Assembly: GCA_965260935.1 (NCBI GenBank)
Contig: OZ253374.1
Coordinates: 3,038,001 to 3,102,000 of the forward strand
Source: JBBROS01 sp965260935
GTDB lineage: Bacteria; Pseudomonadota; Alphaproteobacteria; Acetobacterales; Acetobacteraceae
Direction of reading: 5' to 3'
DNA length: 64,000 nt
Shown here piece after piece: positions 49,455 through 57,500 of this stretch. Each line of letters starts with the position of its first letter. The stretch's first letter is position 1. A program made the position numbers and the translations under genes. A model generated the notes under the pieces. That model saw nothing but the letters and a program-made list of their open reading frames with translations. It was not told where the DNA came from and did no database searches.

Positions 49455-50891
49455 CTACCTGGCGCCGCTCGGAAACATCACGACCCGCAACGTTTGCAGG
49501 ATGATGAGGATGTCGAGAAAGATGCTGAAATTCTTGACGTAGTAGAGGTCGTAGCTGAGCTTCGAGCGTGAGTCGTCGATCGATGCGCCGTAAGGGTAGT
49601 TGATCTGCGCCCAGCCTGTCAGGCCAGCTTTCGCCGCGTGGCGCTCGCGATAAAGTGGCAGGTGGTTCGCCAGCATGTCCACGAATTCCGGGCGTTCCGG
49701 GCGCGGCCCCACGAACGACATGTCGCCCCGGAGCACGTTCCAAAGCTGGGCCAATTCGTCGATCCGGGACTGACGGAGGAACCGGCCGAACCGGGTGACC
49801 CGTGTGTCGGCGACCGCGGCCCAGGCGGCCCCGGTGCTTTCGGCATCGACGCGCATGGTCCGGAGCTTCAGGATGTCGAATGCCCGGCCATGCTGGGTAA
49901 CGCGCCGCTGACGGTAGAGAGCCGGGCCGCCGTCCTGCAGGTGGATCACCAGCGCCGAGGTCAGCAGGACCGGCGAGAACAGCGCGAGGACGACGAGGCT
50001 GACCGAGATGTCGAGCAAGCGCTTCAGAGCCCTGTCGAGCTGGCCCATGAAGAAGCCGTCGGAGTACAGCAGCCAGCTCAGCTCGAAGCGCTTCACATCG
50101 ACCTTGCGCGCCTCACGCTCCATGAACGTGAGATACTGGGAGACCGGGAAGCCCGCGATCTTGCATTCGAGCAGGTCCTGCACGTTCATCCCACGGCGCT
50201 CGTCGGGGGCGACGACGATCTCGTCCGGGCAAAGGTGTTTCGCCATGGCGACAATACCGGCCGGGCCGATAGCCATGACCGGCCCGGCGACGCCGCTGGC
50301 CAGGCGCTTGTCGGGCGGCCCGAACGCCGGGTCATGCAGGAAGTGCAGGCGGTAGCCGAGCGTGCGCCCTTCCTTGTTGAGCACGTGCATCAGATCCCAG
50401 GCCAGGGCGCCGGCGCCGACGACGAGGATGCGGCGGCATAGCAGGCCCCGGCGGCGCAGGACATCGAACCCCAGGCGGGACAGGAAACCGGCGAACAGCG
50501 AGCAGATGAGCGAGGACGAGGCTGGCATGTGCTCGCCCGGGGCGAACAGCAATACGATGACGCTCGCGCCCACGGTTCCGAGCACGGAGGCGAAGGGCAG
50601 CCGGCCCAGGGCCTTGCGAAGGGAGATGTTGGTTTCGCGGCGGTAAAGGCCGAGCGCGTAGCTCGCGGCGAGGATCGCGGCGGGGTACAGGGCGGCGACG
50701 GCGAGGCTTGGCAGGCCGTTGTACTTTGCGTGGACGGTAAACAGCGTGAGCGGCCAGAACAGGATAAGCCCGGCGATGTCCATGCCGAGCAGCGCCGCGC
50801 CTGCGGACAGCGGGATGGTCCGCAGGCGTTGATCGGTCCGCCACTCGGTATCCGCGACGGACTCGGGTAAGCTGGCGAGCGTGGTTGACAT
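49455..50891 (-). CDS. Polyprenyl-phosphate sugar-1-phosphate transferase (exopolysaccharide priming glycosyltransferase)
   Basis: A 478-aa membrane enzyme. Residues 1-150 contain about four hydrophobic spans (IAGLILFWPLTLFTVHA, ALYPAAILAASYALGLYRRE). A Rossmann-like centre follows (RILVVGAGALAWDLM). The last about 200 residues form the catalytic bacterial sugar transferase domain: LKRLLDISVSLVVLALFSPV, then ILKLRTMRVDAES, RFLRQSRIDELAQLWNVLRG and SFVGPRPERPEFVDML. It links a sugar phosphate to undecaprenyl phosphate, starting exopolysaccharide or O-antigen synthesis. The ATG at 50891 gives the usual length; the open frame upstream to 51443 antisenses the next gene and is ignored. No other exopolysaccharide genes are adjacent. 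Confidence 0.92.
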   Translation of the reverse strand: MSTTLASLPESVADTEWRTDQRLRTIPLSAGAALLGMDIAGLILFWPLTLFTVHAKYNGLPSLAVAALYPAAILAASYALGLYRRETNISLRKALGRLPFASVLGTVGASVIVLLFAPGEHMPASSSLICSLFAGFLSRLGFDVLRRRGLLCRRILVVGAGALAWDLMHVLNKEGRTLGYRLHFLHDPAFGPPDKRLASGVAGPVMAIGPAGIVAMAKHLCPDEIVVAPDERRGMNVQDLLECKIAGFPVSQYLTFMEREARKVDVKRFELSWLLYSDGFFMGQLDRALKRLLDISVSLVVLALFSPVLLTSALVIHLQDGGPALYRQRRVTQHGRAFDILKLRTMRVDAESTGAAWAAVADTRVTRFGRFLRQSRIDELAQLWNVLRGDMSFVGPRPERPEFVDMLANHLPLYRERHAAKAGLTGWAQINYPYGASIDDSRSKLSYDLYYVKNFSIFLDILIILQTLRVVMFPSGAR

Positions 50892-51056
50892 GGCCGGGCC
50901 TCGTTGCTGCTGCAACCCCGCCGGCGCTCCTGAGGGAGGCGACACGGCGGGATCTTTCCGAGGCTCAGCCTGCCGCAATAAAGTTAATGCGGCATTGACG
51001 AGACAATGGGAGAGCGCGGCCTTGCGTTCGAGCGGCGAAGGCGGCAGAGGGGCGTC

Positions 51057-51629
51057 ATGAAGCGGTTCGGAGCGATGGGCGCGGCGTTGGCGCTGGCGGC
51101 TTGCAGTCCCAGCTATTCGCCTGACACTTATGCGAGCAGCTCGGTCCAGCAGGCGAGCAGGGTCGAGCAAGGCACGGTGGTCGGGGTGCGGAAGGTGGCC
51201 GTCCAGGCATCGGGGACGGCCGGCGCGGTGACGGGCGGGGCGGCCGGCGGGATTGCCGGGTCGCAGGCGCCGGTCGGGACGGCGTTCACAACTCTGGGTG
51301 GAACCTTGGTTGGCGGATTGATCGGCACCGGCATCGAACGGGCGGCCGGGGATACGATGGCGTATGAGTACATCGTGCGCAAACCGAACGGCGAGCTGGT
51401 GTCCGTCACGCAAACGGACACCGTGCCGCTGGCGCTTGGGCAACGGGTGCTGGTTATCGCGGGAACCCAGGCGCGGATCGTGGCCGATTACACGATGCCG
51501 CCGGAGCTGCCTGCGCCGAACCGGAGTGCTGCGGCGAGCGAGCCGCCGAAGCCGGAGGCCAGCCAGCCGCCAGAGTCGGCGTCCGCTCCGGCTCCGGCTC
51601 CGGCTGAACCGGAGCCGTCAAGTCCGTGA
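51057..51629 (+). CDS. Outer-membrane lipoprotein with glycine-zipper (17 kDa antigen/SlyB-like)
   Basis: A 190-aa protein. The signal peptide MKRFGAMGAALALAACSPS ends in a lipobox (LAA-C), so it is lipidated. A short linker (QQASRVEQGTVVGVRKVAV) resembles the SlyB/17-kDa antigen start. Then comes a Gly-rich glycine-zipper stretch (AGAVTGGAAGGIAGSQAP and GGTLVGGLIGTGIERAAG), a small beta domain (EYIVRKPNGELVSVTQTDTV) and a Pro/Ala/Glu-rich tail. It is probably an outer-membrane structural protein. The ATG at 51057 is chosen by the signal. The 3' end overlaps the convergent YdcF-like gene by 12 nt. Confidence 0.87.
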   Translation: MKRFGAMGAALALAACSPSYSPDTYASSSVQQASRVEQGTVVGVRKVAVQASGTAGAVTGGAAGGIAGSQAPVGTAFTTLGGTLVGGLIGTGIERAAGDTMAYEYIVRKPNGELVSVTQTDTVPLALGQRVLVIAGTQARIVADYTMPPELPAPNRSAAASEPPKPEASQPPESASAPAPAPAEPEPSSP

Positions 51630-52154
51630 TTGTTCGAGGGCGCGCGCCAGCCTTCGCCGGGTGAACAGGAGGATGAGGCAGTCGACGGGAATGGCCGGGA
51701 TTTCGCGCAGGCGCCAGAACCAGCGGCGCAACAGGCGGCTCGCTGCCGGGCCGCTCGCCGTTGGGCCGCGGCGGGCGCGCAGGCCGGCGACGTTCAGCAG
51801 CGCCAGGCAGCGGGCCATGTGGTAGGCCGAGGTCGCCACGTAAACGGTTCTATCGTTGCCGCGCAACATCGACGCCACGGCGACCGCCGAGCGCAGCGTG
51901 TTGCGTCCGGTCCGCTCCGGCATGATGTTGCCGGCAGCCACGCCGCTGTTTCGCAGCAGCTCGGCCATGACGTCGGCTTCGGGCGGGCCGAAGCGTCCTT
52001 GGCCACCGGTGGGGAGGTAGAGCGGCGGGGGCGTCAGCCCTTGGCCGAAGCGGAGGGCGGCGCTCACACGGTCCCGCAGCACGCCGCTGGGCTTGCCGTC
52101 CGGGCGGATCGCCGCACCGAAGATGACGATGACGGCCCGCCCTGGGTCAGGCAT
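51618..52154 (-). CDS. YdcF/DUF218-family protein
   Basis: A 178-aa protein with the DUF218 core: VIVIFGAAIRPDGKPSGVL, LRFGQGLTPPPLYLPTGGQG, PEADVMAELLRNSGVAAGNI and MPERTGRNTLRSAVAVASML. The C-terminal half is basic. Family members (YdcF, SanA, ElyC) affect envelope integrity and peptidoglycan or polysaccharide steps; YdcF binds SAM. The start codon ATG 52154 was picked because the conserved strand follows directly; the open frame upstream lies within the methyltransferase gene. It overlaps the end of that gene by 8 nt, so the two are cotranscribed. Confidence 0.88.
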   Translation of the reverse strand: MPDPGRAVIVIFGAAIRPDGKPSGVLRDRVSAALRFGQGLTPPPLYLPTGGQGRFGPPEADVMAELLRNSGVAAGNIMPERTGRNTLRSAVAVASMLRGNDRTVYVATSAYHMARCLALLNVAGLRARRGPTASGPAASRLLRRWFWRLREIPAIPVDCLILLFTRRRLARALEQSRT

Positions 52155-53388
52155 GGGGGGCCAGGAGAATGCGGTTGACCGCCGAGAGCGCGGCGAAGGT
52201 CGGACGCCACGCGCGGGCGAAGGCGGCGGCGTTCGTTCCGTTGGCCGCAAGCGTTTCGGAGATCGCGGCCACCGTTCTCGTGCCGTCGATCAGTTTCAGG
52301 ATCGCGCTCGCCAGAGGCGGCAGCGGCACGGGCACGCGCAGGCCGTCGAACAGCATCGGCAAGGTCCCGTCCGGGCGGATCGAGCGGGCCAGTTCGGGCG
52401 CGGGCAGTTCGCGCGCGACCGGGATCGCGGTTGGGTGCATCGGGTCGGGCGGGGGGCGGGCTTCGTTCGCGCGGACGCAGTAGACGACGTGGGTGCTCAT
52501 GTTGCCGGCCAGGGCTTCGGCGACGGCGGCCCGCTGCATGGGCGCGAGCGGCTCGAGCCGGGCGCGCAGGCGAGGGTCCGGCAGCAGCACGGCCGGGTCA
52601 TACCGCATCGGTTCCATCAGGCACGTGGGCAGCAGGCCGGCCCCCTCCAGCAAGGCGGACAGGCGCGTGACGTCGAAAGCCGTGTCGCGCGGGTTCAACA
52701 GCAGATCGTAAAGCCCGGCGTCGCCGCCCTCGATATGGTCGCCGAAATAGGGGTTGGCCCGCAGCCAAGCGGTGGACGGCAAATGGCGCATGACCCGGCG
52801 CGCCACGTCCAGCCTCGCTTGCGGCGCTTCTTCGGCGGGTGCCAGGCGGGACAGGGCGTCCTGCAGCATGTAAACCCCGGTGCGGCCATGCGGCGCATAG
52901 ACCATCAGGCCGAGGCCGCCGCCGGGGGCCAGCACCGACAGGAGGGCGCGCAAGCCCTCGGCCGGGTCAGGCAGGTGGTGCAGCACGCCGCAGCAATCGA
53001 TGTAGTCGAACGGGCCGAGGCCGCTCGCGGCGAGGTCGAGCAGGCTGCCGTGGTGGAACGCGATGTCGAGGCCGCGGGCCTCGGCCCTGGCGCGGGCGAC
53101 GGCTTGGGCGGGGGCGGAGCGGTCCAGGTGGGTGACCTGGCCGGGGCGGGCGGACCGGACGAGCTGCTGGGCGAGCATGATGGCGCCGTCGCCGGTGCCG
53201 CCGCCGGCGAACAGGGCGCGGAGCGGCTGGGCGGCTGGGCGCGCGGCCTGGAACACCCAATAGTCGATCTCGCGCAAGTGGCTGGGGCTGCCGATGATGA
53301 GGCGCTTGGCTTCGTCGCGCGGGTCGCGCTGGGGATAGGGGTAGGCCTCGTATTGCCGAGCCAGGCGCTCGTCGGTTGCATCATGCAT
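52147..53388 (-). CDS. SAM-dependent methyltransferase, class I
   Basis: A 413-aa protein. The first about 280 residues form a class I methyltransferase: substrate-side ARQYEAYPYPQRDPRDEAK, SAM loop RALFAGGGTGDGAIMLA, acidic strand VTHLDRSAPA and FDYIDCCGVLHHLPDPAEGL. The C-terminal about 110 residues are less typical and end in a PFAM-unknown helical part. The YPYPQRD opening is common among small-molecule methyltransferases of unknown substrate. The start is ATG 53388; a GTG at 53397 is possible. It shares its start-codon bases with the divergent RNA methyltransferase gene, and is coupled to the YdcF-like gene downstream. Confidence 0.85.
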   Translation of the reverse strand: MHDATDERLARQYEAYPYPQRDPRDEAKRLIIGSPSHLREIDYWVFQAARPAAQPLRALFAGGGTGDGAIMLAQQLVRSARPGQVTHLDRSAPAQAVARARAEARGLDIAFHHGSLLDLAASGLGPFDYIDCCGVLHHLPDPAEGLRALLSVLAPGGGLGLMVYAPHGRTGVYMLQDALSRLAPAEEAPQARLDVARRVMRHLPSTAWLRANPYFGDHIEGGDAGLYDLLLNPRDTAFDVTRLSALLEGAGLLPTCLMEPMRYDPAVLLPDPRLRARLEPLAPMQRAAVAEALAGNMSTHVVYCVRANEARPPPDPMHPTAIPVARELPAPELARSIRPDGTLPMLFDGLRVPVPLPPLASAILKLIDGTRTVAAISETLAANGTNAAAFARAWRPTFAALSAVNRILLAPHA

Positions 53389-53971
53389 GGCAAACACCTA
53401 TCCCGCCCGGATGCATCCCGCCAGGACACGCGGCTATTTCGGGCTGGGCGCCGAGGGCGTTTCGAAGTCGGCCAATATGGGGGCGCTGCTGCGGACCGGG
53501 CACGCGTTCGGGGCGGCGTTTTGCTTCAGCGTCGGCGCGGGGTGGGACGCGCGGGCGGGGCGGAGCTCGGACACCGCGGCCACGCCGATGCACGTGCCGT
53601 TGTGGCGGTTCGATAGCCCGGCGGCGCTGCATCTGCCCCCCGAATGCGCCTTGGTGGGCGTGGAGCTGCTGGACGAGGCGGTGGACCTGCCGTCGTTTCG
53701 GCACCCTTTGCGCGCGGCTTACGTGCTGGGGCCGGAGCGGTCCGGGATATCCGGCGCGCTGCGGGCGCAGTGCCGGCATGTCGTGCGGATACCGACGCGG
53801 TTCGCGCTCAACCTCGCGGTGGCGGGCGCGATCGTGCTGTATGACCGGATGCTGCAGCATGGGCGCTTCGCCGAGCGCCCGGTGGGGAGCGGCGGGCCGG
53901 ACGCGCCGCTGGACGCGCCGGGGTCGCACGGGCATCCGACATTCAGGCGGCACATTCCAGACTGGCGGTAG
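53387..53971 (+). CDS. SpoU/TrmH-family RNA 2'-O-methyltransferase
   Basis: A 194-aa SPOUT-fold protein. The N-terminal motif 1 reads RGYFGLGAEGVSKSANMGALLRTGHAFGAA without the long N-domain of larger members. Motif 2 is VLGPERSGIS and motif 3 is RIPTRFALNLAVAGAIVLYDR, which forms the deep knot and binds SAM. It probably methylates a ribose in rRNA or tRNA; the exact site is unclear. Two ATGs fit, at 53387 (MANTYPARMH) and at 53411. With the first, the start codon overlaps the divergent methyltransferase start by 2 nt. The C-terminal tail (DAPLDAPGSHGHPTF) is Gly/Pro-rich. Confidence 0.88.
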   Translation: MANTYPARMHPARTRGYFGLGAEGVSKSANMGALLRTGHAFGAAFCFSVGAGWDARAGRSSDTAATPMHVPLWRFDSPAALHLPPECALVGVELLDEAVDLPSFRHPLRAAYVLGPERSGISGALRAQCRHVVRIPTRFALNLAVAGAIVLYDRMLQHGRFAERPVGSGGPDAPLDAPGSHGHPTFRRHIPDWR

Positions 53972-54008
53972 CTTGTCCGTTGCCGGGTCTGGCCGTATCT
54001 AGGCTGCC

Positions 54009-54548
54009 ATGCGCTCGCTATTAACTCTGTGTTATCTCCTCGCCGCCCCGGCCCTGCTGCTGGCCCCTTCCGCCCCGGCCTACGCCGCCGTGAAGAAGGC
54101 CGCCGCGGCGACGCCGAACAAGCCGGAACTGATCGGCCAATTCAGGGATTGGGAGGCGGCGACACATACCGAGGCCGGGCAGACGGTCTGCTACGCGTTT
54201 ACCCGGGCCGAAAGCTCCGAGCCCGCGGTGCCGGGGCGGGGCGGCGTCGTGCTGACGGTGACGCAGCGGCCCAACTTGCGCGATTCGGTGGCGATCAGCG
54301 CGGGGTTCGCCTATCCGCCCAAAGCCGACGTGGACGTGAGCGTCGACAAGACGGACCTGTCGTTCTACACGGCCGGGCGGTCCGCGTTCGCGCGCGACGG
54401 TCAGGCGGCGGCGAAGGCGTTCAAGAAAGGGCGTTTGGCGACAGCCATATCGCCGGATTCGAAGGGGACGAAAGTGACCGACACCTTCAGCCTGCTCGGC
54501 TTCAGCAACGCCTATGAAGCGGTTGACAAGGCATGTCCGGCCAAATGA
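54009..54548 (+). CDS. Invasion-associated locus B (IalB)-like periplasmic protein
   Basis: A 179-aa exported protein. The signal peptide is MRSLLTLCYLLAAPALLLAP with cleavage near AYA. The mature domain starts KPELIGQFRDWEAATHTEAG and contains VCYAFTRAESSEPAVPGRGG, SVAISAGFAYPPKADVDVSV and DTFSLLGFSNAYEAVDKAC. The GQFRDWEA opening with two cysteines matches the IalB family of alphaproteobacteria, usually one of several paralogues of undefined periplasmic function. It is coupled to rlmN through a 16-nt overlap if rlmN uses ATG 54533. A role in virulence cannot be assumed in a non-pathogen. Confidence 0.88.
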   Translation: MRSLLTLCYLLAAPALLLAPSAPAYAAVKKAAAATPNKPELIGQFRDWEAATHTEAGQTVCYAFTRAESSEPAVPGRGGVVLTVTQRPNLRDSVAISAGFAYPPKADVDVSVDKTDLSFYTAGRSAFARDGQAAAKAFKKGRLATAISPDSKGTKVTDTFSLLGFSNAYEAVDKACPAK

Positions 54549-55708
54549 CCGCCGCCTTGACCGAGGCGGAACGGGTTCGCATCCTAGCCAAGTCCGCCCT
54601 GTTCAACCCGCCGCCGGCTGAGCTTGCGGATGGGCGGCGGGACTTGGTGGGCTTGTCGCGCGACGAGCTGGCCTCGGAGTTGGCATCCGTCGGCGAGAAG
54701 CCGTTCCGCGCCAAGCAGGTTTGGCACTGGATCTATCATCAGGGCGTCACCGACTTCGCCCGGATGTCGACGATCGCCAAGCCGTTGCAGGCCCGGCTGG
54801 CCGAGCGGTTCGTGATCGGGCGGCCCGAGGCGGCGACGGTGCAGACCGCGGCCGACGCGACGCGCAAGTGGCTGTTCCGCTTCCGCGACGGGCAGGAGGC
54901 GGAGACGGTGTACATCCCGGACCGGCAGGAAGACCGGGGCGCGGTGTGCGTCAGCAGCCAAGTGGGCTGCACGCTTTCGTGCCGCTTTTGCCATACCGGG
55001 ACGCAGCGGCTGGCGCGCAACCTGGGGGCGGCCGAGATCGTGGGCCAGTTCATGGCGGCGCGCGATTCTTACGGCGAATGGCCCAGCCCGCAAGGGGAAA
55101 CGCCGCGGCTGCTCAGCACGATCGTGCTGATGGGGATGGGCGAGCCGCTGTATAATTACGAGAACGTGGCCAAGGCGATGCGGATCGTTATGGACGGCGA
55201 GGGCATCGGCCTGTCCCGGCGGCGGATCACGCTGAGCACGTCGGGCGTGGTGCCGATGATGGACCGTTGCGGGGCGGAACTCGGGGTCAATCTGGCGGTC
55301 AGCCTCCATGCGGTGCGGGACGGGTTGCGCGATGAGATCGTGCCGCTTAACCGTAAATATCCTATTAGCGAGCTGCTTGCCGCGTGCCGGCGCTATCCCG
55401 GGGCTAGCAACGCTCGGCGGATCACGTTCGAGTACGTGATGCTGCGAGGGGTGAACGACAGCGAGGCGGAGGCGCGGGAACTGGTTCGGCTGATCGCCGG
55501 GATTCCGGCGAAGGTGAACCTGATCCCGTTCAACCCTTGGCCGGGCAGCGCCTATGAGCCGAGCACCCGGGCGGCATTGTTGCGGTTCGCGGCCATCGTG
55601 TCGGAGGCCGGGTTCGCGAGCCCGATCCGGGCGCCTCGGGGGCAGGACATCCTGGCCGCATGCGGGCAGCTTCGGACGGAAAGCCGCAAGGTTCGTCCGG
55701 CGGCTTAG
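54533..55708 (+). CDS. rlmN: 23S rRNA/tRNA adenine-C2 methyltransferase
   Basis: A 391-aa radical-SAM enzyme. The [4Fe-4S] cysteines 146, 150 and 153 lie in VGCTLSCRFCHTG. The SAM-binding region VLMGMGEPLYNYENV is typical. The methyl-carrier cysteine near residue 377 (DILAACGQLR) completes the RlmN mechanism. It methylates A2503 of 23S rRNA and A37 of certain tRNAs. An alternative start at 54545 (MTAALTEAE) would avoid the overlap with the IalB-like gene. It follows that gene directly and precedes the DUF1674 mini-gene by 90 bp. Confidence 0.96.
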   Translation: MSGQMTAALTEAERVRILAKSALFNPPPAELADGRRDLVGLSRDELASELASVGEKPFRAKQVWHWIYHQGVTDFARMSTIAKPLQARLAERFVIGRPEAATVQTAADATRKWLFRFRDGQEAETVYIPDRQEDRGAVCVSSQVGCTLSCRFCHTGTQRLARNLGAAEIVGQFMAARDSYGEWPSPQGETPRLLSTIVLMGMGEPLYNYENVAKAMRIVMDGEGIGLSRRRITLSTSGVVPMMDRCGAELGVNLAVSLHAVRDGLRDEIVPLNRKYPISELLAACRRYPGASNARRITFEYVMLRGVNDSEAEARELVRLIAGIPAKVNLIPFNPWPGSAYEPSTRAALLRFAAIVSEAGFASPIRAPRGQDILAACGQLRTESRKVRPAA

Positions 55709-55798
55709 ACGGGCAGCGTCGGCGGCTTCAGGCCGGGCTGGGTTGCAGAGTTGCCCTAGCTATCTGGCACGGGCCGTTGCCGGCCCTATCTGTGAAGC

Positions 55799-55936
55799 AT
55801 GGATAGCGACGTCAAACAGCCCGAGGGCAAGCAGCCCGATTTGAACGACCGGCCTAAAGAGACCGGCGGGCCGGCCGGGCCAGAACCCACCCGGTTCGGC
55901 GATTGGGAGCAGAAGGGCCGCTGCACCGATTTCTGA
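55799..55936 (+). CDS. DUF1674 (SDHAF4-like) small protein, 45 aa
   Basis: A 45-codon gene that a length cut-off would miss. The peptide begins MDSDVKQPEGK and ends GPEPTRFGDWEQKGRCTDF, the conserved C-terminus of DUF1674. The DUF1674 family includes SDHAF4, an assembly factor for the flavinated succinate dehydrogenase subunit, so a role in succinate dehydrogenase maturation is plausible. No Shine-Dalgarno is strong. It lies between rlmN and the convergent folD gene, 3 nt from the folD stop. Succinate dehydrogenase genes are not in the window. Confidence 0.88.
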   Translation: MDSDVKQPEGKQPDLNDRPKETGGPAGPEPTRFGDWEQKGRCTDF

Positions 55937-55939
55937 GCG

Positions 55940-56794
55940 TCATGTCCGGCGGCGGATGGACGCGGTTAGGGTATTCTCCAGCAGGCAGGCGATGGTCATG
56001 GGGCCGACGCCGCCCGGGACCGGGGTGATCGCGCCGGCAATGCTCGCGCATTCCTGAAAGGCGCAGTCGCCGACGATCTGGCCGTTCGAGAGCCGGTTGA
56101 TGCCGACGTCGATGACCGTCGCCCCCGGCTTGATCCAGTCGCCGCGGACCATCTCGGGCCGGCCGACCGCGGCCACGAGAATATCGGCTTGGCGGCACTC
56201 GGCCGCGATGTCCTGCGTGCGGGAGTGAACGGTTGTCACGGTCGCGTCGGCTGAGAGGAGGAGCGCCGCCATCGGCCTGCCCACGATTGCCGAACGTCCG
56301 AGGACGACCGCCCGCGCGGCCCTTAGCTCGATGTCGGCTGCGGCGAGCAGCTTCATTACTCCCGCAGGGGTGCATGGAACCAGCGCGTCCCGCCCGGTCT
56401 GAAGACGGCCGACGTTCGATGGGTGGAACCCGTCGATGTCCTTGCCGGGGTCGATCGCGTCGATCACCGCATCGACGGCGATGGCGGGGGGAAGGGGAAG
56501 CTGGACCAGGATGCCGTCCACGTTTGGATCGTCGTTGAGATGGGCGATGATGGCCAGCACGTCGGCTTGGCTGGTGGCGGACGGCAGGCGGACCGTTTGC
56601 GAGCGAAGCCCGGCTTCTTGGGCGGCACGGTCCTTGTTGCGCACGTAGACGGCGCTGGCGGCGTTGTCGCCGACGAGGACCACGGCGAGGCCGGGCTGGA
56701 AGGCAAGCCCGGCCACCCGCTCCCGCACGGCCCGGCGCAGGTCCGCGGCGATTGCCTTGCCGTCGATCAAGCGTGCGGGCATCGGTTCAGACAA
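55940..56794 (-). CDS. folD: Bifunctional methylenetetrahydrofolate dehydrogenase / methenyl-THF cyclohydrolase
   Basis: A 284-aa protein with the FolD core. The catalytic lysine region is YVRNKDRAAQEAGLRSQ. The quality loop VDGILVQLPLPPAIAVDAV follows, then VLGRSAIVGRPMAALLLSAD (the NADP-binding motif) and DVGINRLSNGQIVGD. The enzyme interconverts methylene-, methenyl- and 10-formyl-THF and could use one-carbon units released by formate handling, although it is not near the formate dehydrogenase. Its start lies inside the end of the YggT gene (8-nt overlap), so the two are translationally coupled. Confidence 0.97.
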   Translation of the reverse strand: MSEPMPARLIDGKAIAADLRRAVRERVAGLAFQPGLAVVLVGDNAASAVYVRNKDRAAQEAGLRSQTVRLPSATSQADVLAIIAHLNDDPNVDGILVQLPLPPAIAVDAVIDAIDPGKDIDGFHPSNVGRLQTGRDALVPCTPAGVMKLLAAADIELRAARAVVLGRSAIVGRPMAALLLSADATVTTVHSRTQDIAAECRQADILVAAVGRPEMVRGDWIKPGATVIDVGINRLSNGQIVGDCAFQECASIAGAITPVPGGVGPMTIACLLENTLTASIRRRT

Positions 56795-57101
56795 AGGTCC
56801 AGCTGCCGAAGACGAGGCCCCGGTAGACCGTGGCGAGCAGGGGACGGGCGACGTATTGGAGCAGCAGGATGACGACGATCGGGCTGATGTCGATGTTGCC
56901 GAAACTGGGGAGGATGTTGCGTACGGGGCGCAGCAGCGGCTCGGTGACGCGGTAGAGGAAATCGCCGATGGTCCAGACGAACCGGTTGCGGGTGTCGAGG
57001 ATGTTGAAGGCGGCCAACATGCTGAACACGGCTGCGAGGATCAGGGCCCAGATGAAAAGGCCGATCACGGCATTCAGCAGTTCGAAAATCGCGGTTACCA
57101 C
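56787..57101 (-). CDS. YggT-family membrane protein
   Basis: A 104-aa protein with two hydrophobic hairpins (about 4-30 and 66-92) and the family motif FLYRVTEPLLRPVRNILPSFGNIDISPIV. YggT members occur in cell-division or export-linked operons in many bacteria; the function is poorly known. The start is GTG 57101 preceded by TAGGAGA 9 nt upstream; an in-frame GTG at 57137 extends into a non-hydrophobic stretch and is less likely. It is the first gene of the YggT-folD pair. Confidence 0.88.
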   Translation of the reverse strand: MVTAIFELLNAVIGLFIWALILAAVFSMLAAFNILDTRNRFVWTIGDFLYRVTEPLLRPVRNILPSFGNIDISPIVVILLLQYVARPLLATVYRGLVFGSWTFV

Positions 57102-57288
57102 CGGTTGAGATCTCCTAAAGCGGGCCTGGCCGCGCACGATGTGGCACCGGGGCGGCGGGAGCGCACCGGGCGGCGGACCCTAGCCACGGCGTCTTTGCGG
57201 CGCAATCTCCGTATGCCTTTGGCGGGCCGTTTGCGCTCCGGGGTTGACGAGGCGTTGGCGGATCATCATTGTCCGGCCTTGGGACGGC

Positions 57289-57364
57289 GGGGCTGTAGCT
57301 CAGTTGGGAGAGCGCCTCGTTCGCAATGAGGAGGTCAGGGGTTCGATTCCCCTCAGCTCCACCA
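57289..57364 (+). tRNA. tRNA-Ala (anticodon CGC)
   Basis: A complete 76-nt cloverleaf. The acceptor stem GGGGCTG pairs with CAGCTCC (one G-T pair), followed by A and encoded CCA. The anticodon arm is CCTCG TTCGCAA TGAGG, whose loop gives anticodon CGC (alanine codon GCG). The T-arm is AGGGG TTCGATT CCCCT. It stands alone between yggT and ispD. Confidence 0.96.
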
Positions 57365-57500
57365 CGCCGTGCCGATCAAGCTATTCAAGCTTTACCGGCC
57401 CTCCGGCCGCAGATCGCGGCAAGGCTTGCAGACATCCTTTGTCGGCTGGTCTAACACAGGGCGCGTACGAGTTAGAGCACGCTCCCGAGGCTTGATCCTG

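Noticed and set aside
52093..53616. A 507-codon plus-strand frame opposite the SAM methyltransferase
   Set aside because: It is Arg/Gly/Gln-rich with no recognisable fold, while the opposite strand has a clear SAM-binding methyltransferase.
57040..57290. Second tRNA or ncRNA upstream of tRNA-Ala
   Set aside because: No cloverleaf, CCA end or structured repeat is found there; it is the YggT leader region.
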